Under the pieces are notes generated by a model. The model was not told where the DNA came from, ran no database searches, and saw nothing but the letters and a program-made list of their open reading frames with translations. Positions 16,701 through 23,686 of a DNA stretch of 46,682 bases are shown piece by piece. This DNA comes from Palsa-948 sp964481195. GTDB lineage: Bacteria > Bacteroidota > Bacteroidia > Palsa-948. The stretch spans positions 1 to 46,682 of the forward strand of contig CAYZTB010000020.1 in assembly GCA_964481195.1 (NCBI GenBank), read 5' to 3'. Each line of letters starts with the position of its first letter. The stretch's first letter is position 1. Position numbers and translations under genes: made by a program.

Positions 16701-17199
16701 TGGTAATAACTACTTCATCAAATTTAGAGGAACGGTAAATTGCTGGAGAAATTCATCAGGTCCAGCTTACCCTTATATTGATGGAGGAAGTAATGCAGTT
16801 ACAATCACTAATAGTAATGCAGGATCAGCGGGATACTATTATTATTTTTACGATTGGCAATTCACAAACATTGTTTGTAACACAGGAAGAACTCCAGTAA
16901 CTGCAACAGACACCTGCTCGTTAACAGGAATAAATGACATTTCTTTATACGGAAAGTTAGATGTTTTCCCAAACCCTAACAACGGGCACTTTGTTGTTGA
17001 CTTCACAGTAGGACAGCTTGACAACTACAATGTAAAAATCACTAACACGGTAGGGCAGATTGTTTATGAGGAGGCATTAAACAATTTCAACGGACAGTAT
17101 AAAAAGACACTAGACATCGCTACGTTCGGGAAAGGAATTTATATGCTTAGCATTACAAATTCTAAAAATGAAATGCTAAAGAAAGTAGTAGTGTACTAA
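13708..17199 (+). CDS. Large secreted Asp-box propeller protein with PKD and T9SS sorting domains (paralogue 2)
   Basis: This 1163-residue protein has the same domain order as its neighbour: signal peptide (ending IFAQ), conserved leader (QDWVSMMKDPNVNFFEIQKT), Asp-box propeller repeats (STNGGTSW, STDGGANW, TTNGGSTW), PKD domain, the VRWWNQPAGG Ig-like module, a beta-rich module with IDFVGAQDN, and a type A T9SS sorting domain (LDVFPNPNNGHFVVDF). Similarity runs from end to end, so this is a tandem gene duplication. The PKD and beta-rich modules are more alike than several propeller blades. It has its own promoter and terminator. The ligand is unknown. Confidence 0.88.
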   Translation: MKKSILKALLLFITSIITPAIFAQDWVSMMKDPNVNFFEIQKTFNQYSAEYVSNYKKVNGAEPTRIPGEKIYKRWEWFNAPRVSSTGERYAPDVAWRAMETYKKGMGVHGAGNWTFIGPSTVGGMSGAGRVNAIRVHPTDPNKLYACTPAGGLWISTNGGTSWTTNTDNLEHVIGCTDVAFDPTNPNIIYMATGDGDAGDNYTVGLLKSTDGAVTWNKTGLTFAMGVGRMMSKVLVNPNNGNIILVATSAGIYRSTNAGATFSLAINSSTALPVSGSFKDMEFKPGDPNTVYACGSEFYRSTDGGANWLKVTSGLPAASNVSRMAIATSTIDPTIIYMIVGLPGPNYGTEGFYRSTTSGTSFSKLSTPNIGTQQWYDLAIGVNQTNAQEVLIGGQTQFMRSTNGGTSWSNVAGSTHVDYHDAMYTTGATCYLASDGGVWKSTNSGTSWTNLSNGLAIAQMYGFGQSTSNPNLIIQGWQDNGTNLYSGTWNATNIGGDGMLALISWNSNANMWGTSQYGRIMRSTNTGGSFSTGTSGITEYNGGNAPAPWVTEIVEDPDAASTLYSGFSNVWKSTNGATSWTKLGTIGSGTVFVQSIAPVPTTNGQVIWAAKGGELYKTTNGGSTWVLVGGGIANGNISDIVCHPTDVNKAWVSFSGFSNSIKVYGTSNQGTSWTNLSGSIPNVPVNCITIDKNGNDALYIGTDIGGFFKDATMNIWQPFSGGLPNVIITQLDIYYAGSKIRASTYGRGMWESTLYAPGAYAPDANFTGNNLIGCPGLGVQYTDYSAGSPTSWSWSFPGGSPSSSTAQHPFVAYNTPGTYSVSLSVTNANGTDVQSFTNYVTISTSPNAAPTTTGTSFCGPGVANLSATPAAPGTVRWWNQPAGGNIVATGNTYSPNIWGTTTYYVDEAFTASGIDFVGAQDNSIGAGAYFTASDIRGLYFDVAKPVVINTVKVYAQSAGVRTIEIIDENGNMVSDTTVNIPASPTTPATVTINRTVYPGNNYFIKFRGTVNCWRNSSGPAYPYIDGGSNAVTITNSNAGSAGYYYYFYDWQFTNIVCNTGRTPVTATDTCSLTGINDISLYGKLDVFPNPNNGHFVVDFTVGQLDNYNVKITNTVGQIVYEEALNNFNGQYKKTLDIATFGKGIYMLSITNSKNEMLKKVVVY

Positions 17200-17221
17200 T
17201 CAAGCAAGTAACGAGTAATAT

Positions 17222-17252
17222 AAAAAGACTTGCAGAAATGCAGGTCTTTTTT
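17222..17252 (+). terminator. Rho-independent terminator of paralogue 2
   Basis: AAAAAGACTTGCA pairs with TGCAGGTCTTTTTT around GAAA, with one G-T pair, and ends in a T run. It lies 22 bases after the stop codon. Confidence 0.85.
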
Positions 17253-17275
17253 ATTTACGAATAAAAATAAATTGC

Positions 17276-17301
17276 CCTGATGCTCGCTTCACTCGATCAG
17301 G
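17276..17301 (-). terminator. Hairpin downstream of the caspase gene, possible terminator
   Basis: CCTGAT (17276-17281) pairs with ATCAGG (17296-17301), with further pairing inside (GCTCGCTTCACTCG). On the minus strand it lies just after the caspase stop and is followed within a few bases by an AT-rich stretch. It may also be a member of a dispersed repeat family. Confidence 0.45.
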
Positions 17302-17311
17302 ACTTTTTGTA

Positions 17312-19747
17312 TTATTTTCTTATGAATATGAATTGCCCACCTTCATCGCCTGCGTTTTTTACCGGTTGAAGAATGGGCTTTTGGTCTGAGTTATTTGCCA
17401 CAGGAATTTTAAGTTTTTCAAATACTTGCGATGCATCAAAATAAATTCCTTGATTATTTCGTAACGCCTGTAAAAAGTAATACGCAAATACAGAATGCCC
17501 GTCACGTCCTCCATCCATTACGGGCTCAATGCCTCCGGAAGTCATGGCTTGCCTGGATTTTAGATTATACGTTTCAGAATAATATTTTTCTGGTGAGTCC
17601 ATTTTAACAGCAACCGTATTTCCTCTGAAAATATCTCCACTGAAACATGCATCAGAAACAAGAAGCGTATGCTTTGCTTTTATCCCACTTAAAAAAGTTT
17701 GAAGGTCGGAGTTGGAAATGTATGCAGCCACCGAAGTTGTTTGTGCATCGGCAGGGACCCAGTATCCTTTGTTAAGGGATTTATTAAACTCTCCATGTCC
17801 GGAATAATAGATGAACACATTGTCATCTTCGGAGACATTCTCTACCAGCCATACCATGGCGTTAATTACATTTTCGCGGGTTGCTTGCTCGTCATACAAT
17901 GTTTTGAAATGGTCGAAGCGATATTTATTTTTTAGCAACAACTCTACGGCTTGTGCATCGCGCACTGCATTTTGAAGCGAGCTCCATTGTCCCTTATAAT
18001 TATCTACTCCAATAATGAGCGAGTAAAATTTTCCAGTACCAATAGTAGTTTTGCTTTTAGTAACATTAAGTCCCTTAAGTGGATCGCCACTGCCCCTATA
18101 CACATCTTTTTCAGATACTACACGCTCCCCATTTTTTACAAAAACATTTGGAATGCGATCGCTTTCGCCAGTTTTTCGATTGGACAGAAAAAGAAATTCA
18201 TTTTTTCCTACAACCATTATTATTTTTTCGAGTGTAAAACCGCCATCTATAATATCAAATTCTGGGGTTTCAAATTGCACAGAACCAAAACTTTCCTTAA
18301 AAGATTGCGCATCGTCCATAGAAACTCGTACACGTAATTTACCTAACCCGATAATAGAAATATTAAACTCCTCTTTATCGGCATCGTAATTACTTAATGT
18401 TGCCGTATTTAAGTCAATGGCCTGCCCAGCATAATAGGCAACGGCCTCGCGGGTATGTTTTTCAACAATATTTTTTCTGTTTACCTCATTCACTCTTTTT
18501 TGAAACGCCTCTGTTTTTTCAAACTCACCACGTTTTTCCCAGGCTTTTACTTTCATGGATACGTAGTTTGCCACACTCTTTTCCGGTGTGCCTGAAAGTT
18601 TTAAGATATTCATGCCGCACTTCACTGGCTTTGAATCGTAATTATAGGGCGTGCATTTTTCAGCAGCTAATACAAAGCCGCCATCGGCAGCAGCTATTAT
18701 TTTATAAGGACGATCGTTTAATTCTTTCCCAAGATTTTTCGACCAAATCATTTTTCCGGCATAGTCGTATTTTACAAGAGCAATATCATCGCTGTTTGTC
18801 TCGCGTGAATTAGTTTGTCCGCAAATAATATAACCATCTTCTGCAATTGCAATGCCTTGGGCTATGTCTTTAGAAATATCTCCAAATGTTTGCTCCCAAA
18901 TTAACTCTCCCTTTTCATTTAGGAGCAAGGTCCAAAAATCTTCGCTTCCTTTTCCTTTTGAATTTGCGATTCCACTTACTAGAATTTCATTTTTATTTGT
19001 TACAACCACATCATTAAAGGAGTCTTCTTTTTCTCCGCCATATATTTTTTCCCAAATCTTATTTCCATTTTCATCGAGCGCCATCACGAGTCCCATATCA
19101 TCCTTGTATTTATCCTCTCCGCTGGGCTCAAAGTATCCTGCAATAATTAGTTTATCGTTTAACTCGGTAATGGCATTGGCATGCGTTCTCCAATGACCTC
19201 CAAACTGCTTATCCCAAACCTTTTCTCCGGAAGAATTTAGTTTTATCACCCAGGCTTCGATGGTGCTGGAGGAAACCGTCATTTTACTTCCACAAATCAT
19301 CAGCTCACCATTTTTTGTAGCAATAATATTTTCTGCTTTATCATCAAATTTTCCTCCGTACGTTTTTTCCCAAACCAACTCTCCCTTTTCATCCACCTGA
19401 ATAATCCAGAAATCATGCCCCCCTTCGCCCTTGGAATCCGTGCGACCTGCCGCAACATAACCACCAGCAGGAAGAGCAACTATACTTGAAAGTACGTCCG
19501 AATTTCCATATCCAAAAACTTTTTGCCATATTTTATTGCCCTGAAAATCCATTTTTATAATGATTCCATCATACGTCTGGTTTGAATCATTATATGTAGC
19601 TCCACATATTACTAGTTCGCCCATGGAATTAGAGCACAACCCATAAGGCCTATCATATAAACTTTTTGAAAAAGAAGATTCCCACTCTACAGTAGGCTGT
19701 GCGAAAATGCAAGTAGGCAAAAGAAATGCAAAAAGTAAATTTTTCAT
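17312..19747 (-). CDS. Secreted caspase-like (peptidase C14) protein with N-terminal repeat propeller
   Basis: A signal peptide (MKNLLFAFLLPTCIFAQ) leads a protein of 811 residues. Residues about 20-375 hold six or seven repeats of ~50 residues with KIWQKVFG, VWEKTYGG and WEQTFGD, likely a beta-propeller. A helical and beta-rich linker follows. The C-terminal ~220 residues form a caspase fold, with YYSGHGE (catalytic His651) and SDACFSGD (catalytic Cys701), so the protease should be active, probably with Arg/Lys specificity like other bacterial orthocaspases. No T9SS sorting domain is present, so it may stay in the periplasm. The start at 19747 is chosen for the signal peptide; it lies 8 bases after metX, implying one transcript. 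Confidence 0.9.
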   Translation of the reverse strand: MKNLLFAFLLPTCIFAQPTVEWESSFSKSLYDRPYGLCSNSMGELVICGATYNDSNQTYDGIIIKMDFQGNKIWQKVFGYGNSDVLSSIVALPAGGYVAAGRTDSKGEGGHDFWIIQVDEKGELVWEKTYGGKFDDKAENIIATKNGELMICGSKMTVSSSTIEAWVIKLNSSGEKVWDKQFGGHWRTHANAITELNDKLIIAGYFEPSGEDKYKDDMGLVMALDENGNKIWEKIYGGEKEDSFNDVVVTNKNEILVSGIANSKGKGSEDFWTLLLNEKGELIWEQTFGDISKDIAQGIAIAEDGYIICGQTNSRETNSDDIALVKYDYAGKMIWSKNLGKELNDRPYKIIAAADGGFVLAAEKCTPYNYDSKPVKCGMNILKLSGTPEKSVANYVSMKVKAWEKRGEFEKTEAFQKRVNEVNRKNIVEKHTREAVAYYAGQAIDLNTATLSNYDADKEEFNISIIGLGKLRVRVSMDDAQSFKESFGSVQFETPEFDIIDGGFTLEKIIMVVGKNEFLFLSNRKTGESDRIPNVFVKNGERVVSEKDVYRGSGDPLKGLNVTKSKTTIGTGKFYSLIIGVDNYKGQWSSLQNAVRDAQAVELLLKNKYRFDHFKTLYDEQATRENVINAMVWLVENVSEDDNVFIYYSGHGEFNKSLNKGYWVPADAQTTSVAAYISNSDLQTFLSGIKAKHTLLVSDACFSGDIFRGNTVAVKMDSPEKYYSETYNLKSRQAMTSGGIEPVMDGGRDGHSVFAYYFLQALRNNQGIYFDASQVFEKLKIPVANNSDQKPILQPVKNAGDEGGQFIFIRK

Positions 19748-19755
19748 TCGCAGTA

Positions 19756-20790
19756 TTATTTTTTTAGAAATGAGTTTATGGCTTTCGTGATTTTTTCCCA
19801 TTCAATTAAAAAGCCATCATGCCCATACGAGGAGTCAATAATTTTAAGTCTAGCATTCGATAAATTTTTAGCCAGAAATTTTTGTTCGGCTGAAGGGCAA
19901 AGAATATCGCTGCTCATGCCAATGACAAGCGTTTTTACTTTAATCTGTTTTAGTACGCTTTCAAGGGTTTTAATTTTTAATTTTTTACTTCTCCCTCTTA
20001 GCAAATTATGACTGTCCATAGATTTGGAAAGTATACGATATGATTGCCCACAAAATCGCTTAACCAATTTTTCGCCCTGATAATTTATGTAGGAACTCGC
20101 TTTATGATTTTCAATTTTTTCTGAATCTTCTTCTGTTTGCTGCTCAGCAAAAGTTTCGTAGTTACGATAGGTGAGCATACCAATAGCGCGTGCTGCTTTT
20201 AGTCCACCAGCTCCGGCATTGTCAGCATCGCTTGACCAGCTTGCATCTGCTTCAATTGCCAAGCGCTGAGCCGTATGAATAGCAATTCCCCAAGCAGATT
20301 CTTTGGCCGAAGTATTCATAAGTACTTGTTTTTCAAATAGTTTAGGCTCTATTACTGCCCATTCCAAAAGCTGATAAGCTCCCATAGAGCCACCTGCACC
20401 AATGGCTATTTTTTCAATTCCTAAATGTTTTCTTAAAATTATGTGCGCATTTACCATATCCCGAATGGTAATGAAAGGGAAGGAGCTATAATATTTTTTA
20501 CCCGTTGCAGGATTGATACTATGCGGCCCCGAAGAACCATAGCAGGATCCAAGAATATTTGCACACACAACAAAATATTTATTGGTGTCAAAAATTTTCC
20601 CTTCACCAACCAAACCATTCCACCAGTCTGCTGCGTCAGAGCTGGCTGTCAAAGCATGACAAATCCAAATCACGTTATTCTTTTTTTTATTCAGCGTTCC
20701 ATAGGTATGATAAGCAATCTCTATAGATGGGAGTGAGTCCCCAGCTTCAAGAGAAAAAGAGTGGCCATATTTTAATAAATGCTTACTCAT
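19756..20790 (-). CDS. metX: Homoserine O-acetyltransferase
   Basis: This 344-residue alpha/beta hydrolase-fold enzyme acylates homoserine in methionine synthesis. The nucleophile elbow GAGGSMGAYQ carries Ser135, and the acid and base are Asp295 (SSDILCP) and His324 (YGHDGF). ALTASSDAADWW and LGSCYGSSGP are the oxyanion and substrate motifs of the MetX family. Whether it uses acetyl-CoA or succinyl-CoA cannot be told with certainty by eye. It is divergent from the OsmC-like gene, and the caspase gene follows 8 bases downstream. A TATATTTG octamer on the minus strand (20844-20837) may be its -7 element. Confidence 0.93.
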   Translation of the reverse strand: MSKHLLKYGHSFSLEAGDSLPSIEIAYHTYGTLNKKKNNVIWICHALTASSDAADWWNGLVGEGKIFDTNKYFVVCANILGSCYGSSGPHSINPATGKKYYSSFPFITIRDMVNAHIILRKHLGIEKIAIGAGGSMGAYQLLEWAVIEPKLFEKQVLMNTSAKESAWGIAIHTAQRLAIEADASWSSDADNAGAGGLKAARAIGMLTYRNYETFAEQQTEEDSEKIENHKASSYINYQGEKLVKRFCGQSYRILSKSMDSHNLLRGRSKKLKIKTLESVLKQIKVKTLVIGMSSDILCPSAEQKFLAKNLSNARLKIIDSSYGHDGFLIEWEKITKAINSFLKK

Positions 20791-20800
20791 GGTATTTTAC

Positions 20801-20832
20801 CCTTAGGCCCTCTTTTGGAGGGGTTTTGGGAG
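20801..20832. repeat. C-rich hairpin repeat (family R1) between metX and the OsmC-like gene
   Basis: On the minus strand the segment reads CCCAAAACCCCTCC, AAAA, GAGGGCC. It fits the CTCCCC...GGGGAG family seen at 24291, 26781, 29824, 40476 and 43711 and inside pheS and sufS. Confidence 0.55.
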
Positions 20833-20836
20833 ACCA

Positions 20837-20862
20837 CAAATATAAATCTTTCCCTACCTTTG
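20837..20862. promoter_or_regulatory. Divergent -7 elements for metX and the OsmC-like gene
   Basis: TACCTTTG on the plus strand (20855-20862) and TATATTTG on the minus strand (20844-20837) both match TAnnTTTG exactly. They face away from each other inside a 78-base gap. The plus element lies only six bases before the OsmC start, so that message would have almost no leader. Neither has a TTTG at the expected -33 spacing. Confidence 0.45.
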
Positions 20863-20868
20863 GCCATC

Positions 20869-21300
20869 ATGAAGATCTCATTAAAAAGAATAGACGATGC
20901 CTTTAATTTTGAGGCAAAGAACGAGGATGGCAGAACCGTGCTCATAGATGCAGCAGAAAAAATTGGCGGTCGCAACCAGGGTGTTCGTCCCACGCAGATG
21001 TTGCTAATGGCATTTGCTGGGTGTAGCGGAATAGATATTATTAGTATTCTGAAAAAACAAAAACAGGTAATAGAAGATTTTCAGGTAGAAGTGGAAGGAG
21101 AGCAGGAAAAACTGGAGAACCAAGGAAAAGTATTTACCGATGTGAAAGCTATATTTATGCTAAAGGGAAACATTGATCCGCAGAAAGCAAAACGAGCAGC
21201 AGAACTATCCATCGAAAAATATTGTTCGGTAGAAAAAACACTAAGACTAGCGGGAGCAAAAATAAGCTACGACCTTATCCTGAACGGAGAAACCTTGTAA
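20869..21300 (+). CDS. OsmC-like redox protein
   Basis: This 143-residue protein has the OsmC/Ohr fold signature: the first reactive Cys52 in AFAGCSGIDI and the second Cys119 in IEKYCSVEKTL. Known relatives reduce organic hydroperoxides with a pair of cysteines; this one is closer to the YhfA-like subgroup, whose substrate is less clear. The ATG at 20869 is chosen because the sequence before it overlaps metX, a repeat and the promoter. pheS starts 9 bases downstream, so the two genes are probably co-transcribed. Confidence 0.85.
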   Translation: MKISLKRIDDAFNFEAKNEDGRTVLIDAAEKIGGRNQGVRPTQMLLMAFAGCSGIDIISILKKQKQVIEDFQVEVEGEQEKLENQGKVFTDVKAIFMLKGNIDPQKAKRAAELSIEKYCSVEKTLRLAGAKISYDLILNGETL

Positions 21301-21309
21301 TTTTGAAAA

Positions 21310-22422
21310 ATGAAAAGTAAGATTGATACACTTCTTGCCGAAGTTGAGGGCCTTAAAGTTGAAACAAAGGAACAACTTGAGGAGTACCGATTAAAATTTT
21401 TAGCTAAGAAAGGAATCCTTACCGGTCTGTTTGATGATTTTAAAACTCTTGCCAATGAAGAACGCAAGGAAGTAGGTAAGCATCTTAATGATTTGAAAAA
21501 TAAGGCGCAAGAAAAATTTAATTTATTAAAAGAAAAATTTGAGGGAGGGGAAGAGACCGCATCTTCCGATTTAGACCTTACTCGTCCGGCCGAGCCCATT
21601 GCGTTAGGTTCCCGCCATCCAATTTCTATCGTACGAAGTCAGATTGTAGATATTTTTTCCCGCATCGGATTTACCATAAAAGAAGATCGCGAGATAGAGG
21701 ACGACTGGCATAATTTTTCTGCTTTGAACTTACCAGAAGATCACCCGGCAAGAGATATGCAGGATACGTTTTTTGTCACCCCCTCTTCCGTCTCCCCAAA
21801 AGGGGGAGAAACCAAAGCAGCACAATCCTCTCCCCTTGGGGGAGAGATGGAGAGGGGTGGAAATTTTGTACTACGCACCCACACCTCCTCCGTTCAGATA
21901 CGTATAATGGAAAATACCAAGCCTCCTATACGCAGTATTTTTCCCGGACGTGTATTCAGGAAAGAAAATATTTCGGCTCGTGCACATTGCTTTTTTCATC
22001 AAGTAGAAGGATTGTATGTAGATGAAAATGTCTCGTTTGCAGATTTAAAACAAACGCTGCTTTATTTTTCTCAGGAAATGTTTGGCGAGAAAACAAAAAT
22101 CAGAATGCGTCCTTCTTATTTTCCTTTTACAGAGCCCAGCATGGAAGTAGATATTTCCTGTTTCATCTGCGACAGCAAAGGATGTTCCATTTGCAAAGGC
22201 AGTGGTTGGGTAGAAATATTAGGTTGCGGCATGGTACATCCTAAAGTGCTGGAGAATTGTTGGTCTCAATCCCTTCGGGATAAAATTGATTCAAAGAAAT
22301 ATACCGGCTTTGCTTTTGGTATGGGCATAGAGCGTATTGCCATGCTCAAATACCAGATTAACGACATACGTTTATTTTACGAGAATGATGTGAGGTTTTT
22401 GGAGCAGTTTAAGAGTGCCTGA
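21310..22422 (+). CDS. pheS: Phenylalanine-tRNA ligase alpha subunit with an in-frame repeat insertion
   Basis: The protein charges tRNA-Phe with phenylalanine together with PheT, which is not in the window. The N-terminal coiled-coil tRNA-binding arm (1-90) is followed by the class II core: LRTHTSSVQIR, motif 2 FPGRVFRKENISARAH, and motif 3 GFAFGMGIERIAML. The frame is intact. Between DTFFV and FVLRTHTS, where relatives have only a few residues, about 28 residues (157-184) rich in Ser, Pro and Gly are encoded by two C-rich hairpins of repeat family R1. The insertion should sit in a surface loop before the active-site strands. Length is 370 residues against about 340 in relatives. Confidence 0.95.
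   Translation: MKSKIDTLLAEVEGLKVETKEQLEEYRLKFLAKKGILTGLFDDFKTLANEERKEVGKHLNDLKNKAQEKFNLLKEKFEGGEETASSDLDLTRPAEPIALGSRHPISIVRSQIVDIFSRIGFTIKEDREIEDDWHNFSALNLPEDHPARDMQDTFFVTPSSVSPKGGETKAAQSSPLGGEMERGGNFVLRTHTSSVQIRIMENTKPPIRSIFPGRVFRKENISARAHCFFHQVEGLYVDENVSFADLKQTLLYFSQEMFGEKTKIRMRPSYFPFTEPSMEVDISCFICDSKGCSICKGSGWVEILGCGMVHPKVLENCWSQSLRDKIDSKKYTGFAFGMGIERIAMLKYQINDIRLFYENDVRFLEQFKSA
21778..21861 (+). repeat. In-frame double copy of C-rich hairpin repeat (R1) inside pheS
   Basis: Two hairpins lie in tandem: TCTCCCC-AAAA-GGGGGAGA and CTCTCCCC-TTG-GGGGAGAG, the second followed by ATGGAGAGGGGTGG. The length of 84 bases keeps the frame. The second hairpin is nearly identical to the segment inside sufS at 31361-31395. 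Confidence 0.8.
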
Positions 22423-22436
22423 TACCCCTGATTTCA

Positions 22437-22622
22437 CCCCTGATTTCACAGAGGAACACAGATTTTTGGAATTTGTATAGGAACATATATTTCCGAGTAA
22501 TTTCAGAAAATAAATTTTTACAAAAAAGATTGTATTATAGTAATTTTTGACTGCTATCTGAGATAATCTGTGTAATCAGTGGCAAGATTCACCACAGAAC
22601 GCGGATAAGCACAGATTTTTTG
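22437..22622. repeat. CACAGATT/AATCTGTG repeats (R2) after pheS
   Basis: The 245-base gap between pheS and the next gene holds one short copy (GAACACAGATTTTTGG, about 22454-22469) and a longer dyad at 22552-22622 in which AATCTGTGTAATCAGTGG faces CCACAG...GCACAGATT. No gene is seen in the gap. Confidence 0.6.
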
Positions 22623-22649
22623 CAATGTCATTTCTAATTCTTACCTTTA
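22619..22649 (+). promoter_or_regulatory. Promoter of the decayed T9SS gene
   Basis: TTTG (22619-22622) and TACCTTTA (22642-22649) are 19 bases apart. The TTTG is the edge of the neighbouring R2 repeat. The start codon is 18 bases after the -7 element. Confidence 0.6.
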
Positions 22650-22667
22650 GCCTTCCAATTAATTTTA

Positions 22668-23562
22668 ATGAAGAAAGCTTTACTCGTTATATTTTTTCTT
22701 AGCTCTTTTCGCTTATACGCACAAACAAATATGTATCATCCTTTTCCGGATTCATATGCGGTATGGAATGTATGGTTCAACATGAATTGTTTTTCTAGTG
22801 GGTATGCGAATGTGGAATATACTATACAAATAGTAGGAGATACAGTAATTAATAGTCAGAATTATCACAAGTTAAACGTCCCTTATCGAGTAGATAATTC
22901 GATTGGAAACTGTAATGGAGGGCAATCTATCGGGTATAAAGGAGCAATTCGATAAGATGTTTCTAACAAGAAAGTCTTTATTATTCCACCCTTGTCTAAT
23001 ACCGAAGAACTACTGTATGATTTCGCACTACAAATAGGAGACACGATAAAGGGATTTATTTCAACGTTTAGTCCACAGCCTGATGTTGTACAGAAAATCG
23101 ATTCAGTATTAAATAGGAAAGAATTACCGCAAAAGATGGAATATTAACCTTTGTCTAAATCAACCATTAGTGATAATAGAAGGGATTGGGTTTATTTACG
23201 GATTAATTCAAAAATCTCCGGGCTGTATTATTGATGAATCCAGCTATGAAATTTCTTGTTTTAGTCAGAATGGAAAAACACTTTACCCAGACACTATTAC
23301 GAATTGCAATCCACTATTAACTGCCACCGAAGAAACAGATAAAGATGTTTTAATATTAAATGTTAACCCCAGCCCTACTTTAGGAACTGTAAATATCAGC
23401 AGCAAGGGAAAAATTCAATATTCTGTTTATGATATTTTCGGAAGGCATATTTTGCAATCACAATTTCCAACATTCGATTTATCGCCCTACCCCAAAGGAA
23501 TTTATTTTGTCAAAATATTTTCAGAAGGTAAAGCAGCTACGAGAAAAATTGTCTTGCAATAA
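22668..23562 (+). pseudogene. Decayed secreted protein with T9SS sorting domain
   Basis: A signal peptide (MKKALLVIFFLSSFRLYAQ) starts the frame. It runs to a TAA at 22953-22955 (YKGAIR-stop-DVSNKKVFI), where CAA to TAA would restore Gln. The same frame continues through LLYDFALQIGDTIKGF to about 23130. A shift then leads to the frame of KRWNINLCLNQPLVIIEGIG, which ends at 23562 with a type A T9SS sorting domain (LNVNPSPTLGTVNISS to TRKIVLQ). Two independent lesions argue for true decay rather than a single sequencing error. The function is unknown. R2 repeats lie on both sides. Confidence 0.8.
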
Positions 23563-23568
23563 TTTTTG

Positions 23569-23646
23569 GCTGTTATCTGTGAAAACCTGTGCTATCTGTG
23601 GCAAGAAATGTATTCACCACAGATTACATAGATAACGACAGATTGA
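23569..23646. repeat. R2 dyad repeat after the decayed T9SS gene
   Basis: GTTATCTGTGAAAACCTGTG and GCTATCTGTGGC face CCACAGATTACATAGATAAC, forming a long imperfect hairpin. It is the same family as 22552-22622 and the copies in the suf cluster. Confidence 0.6.
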
Positions 23647-23686
23647 TAATAGCCTAACTTGAAACTTTTAACCTTGAACTTTCAAC

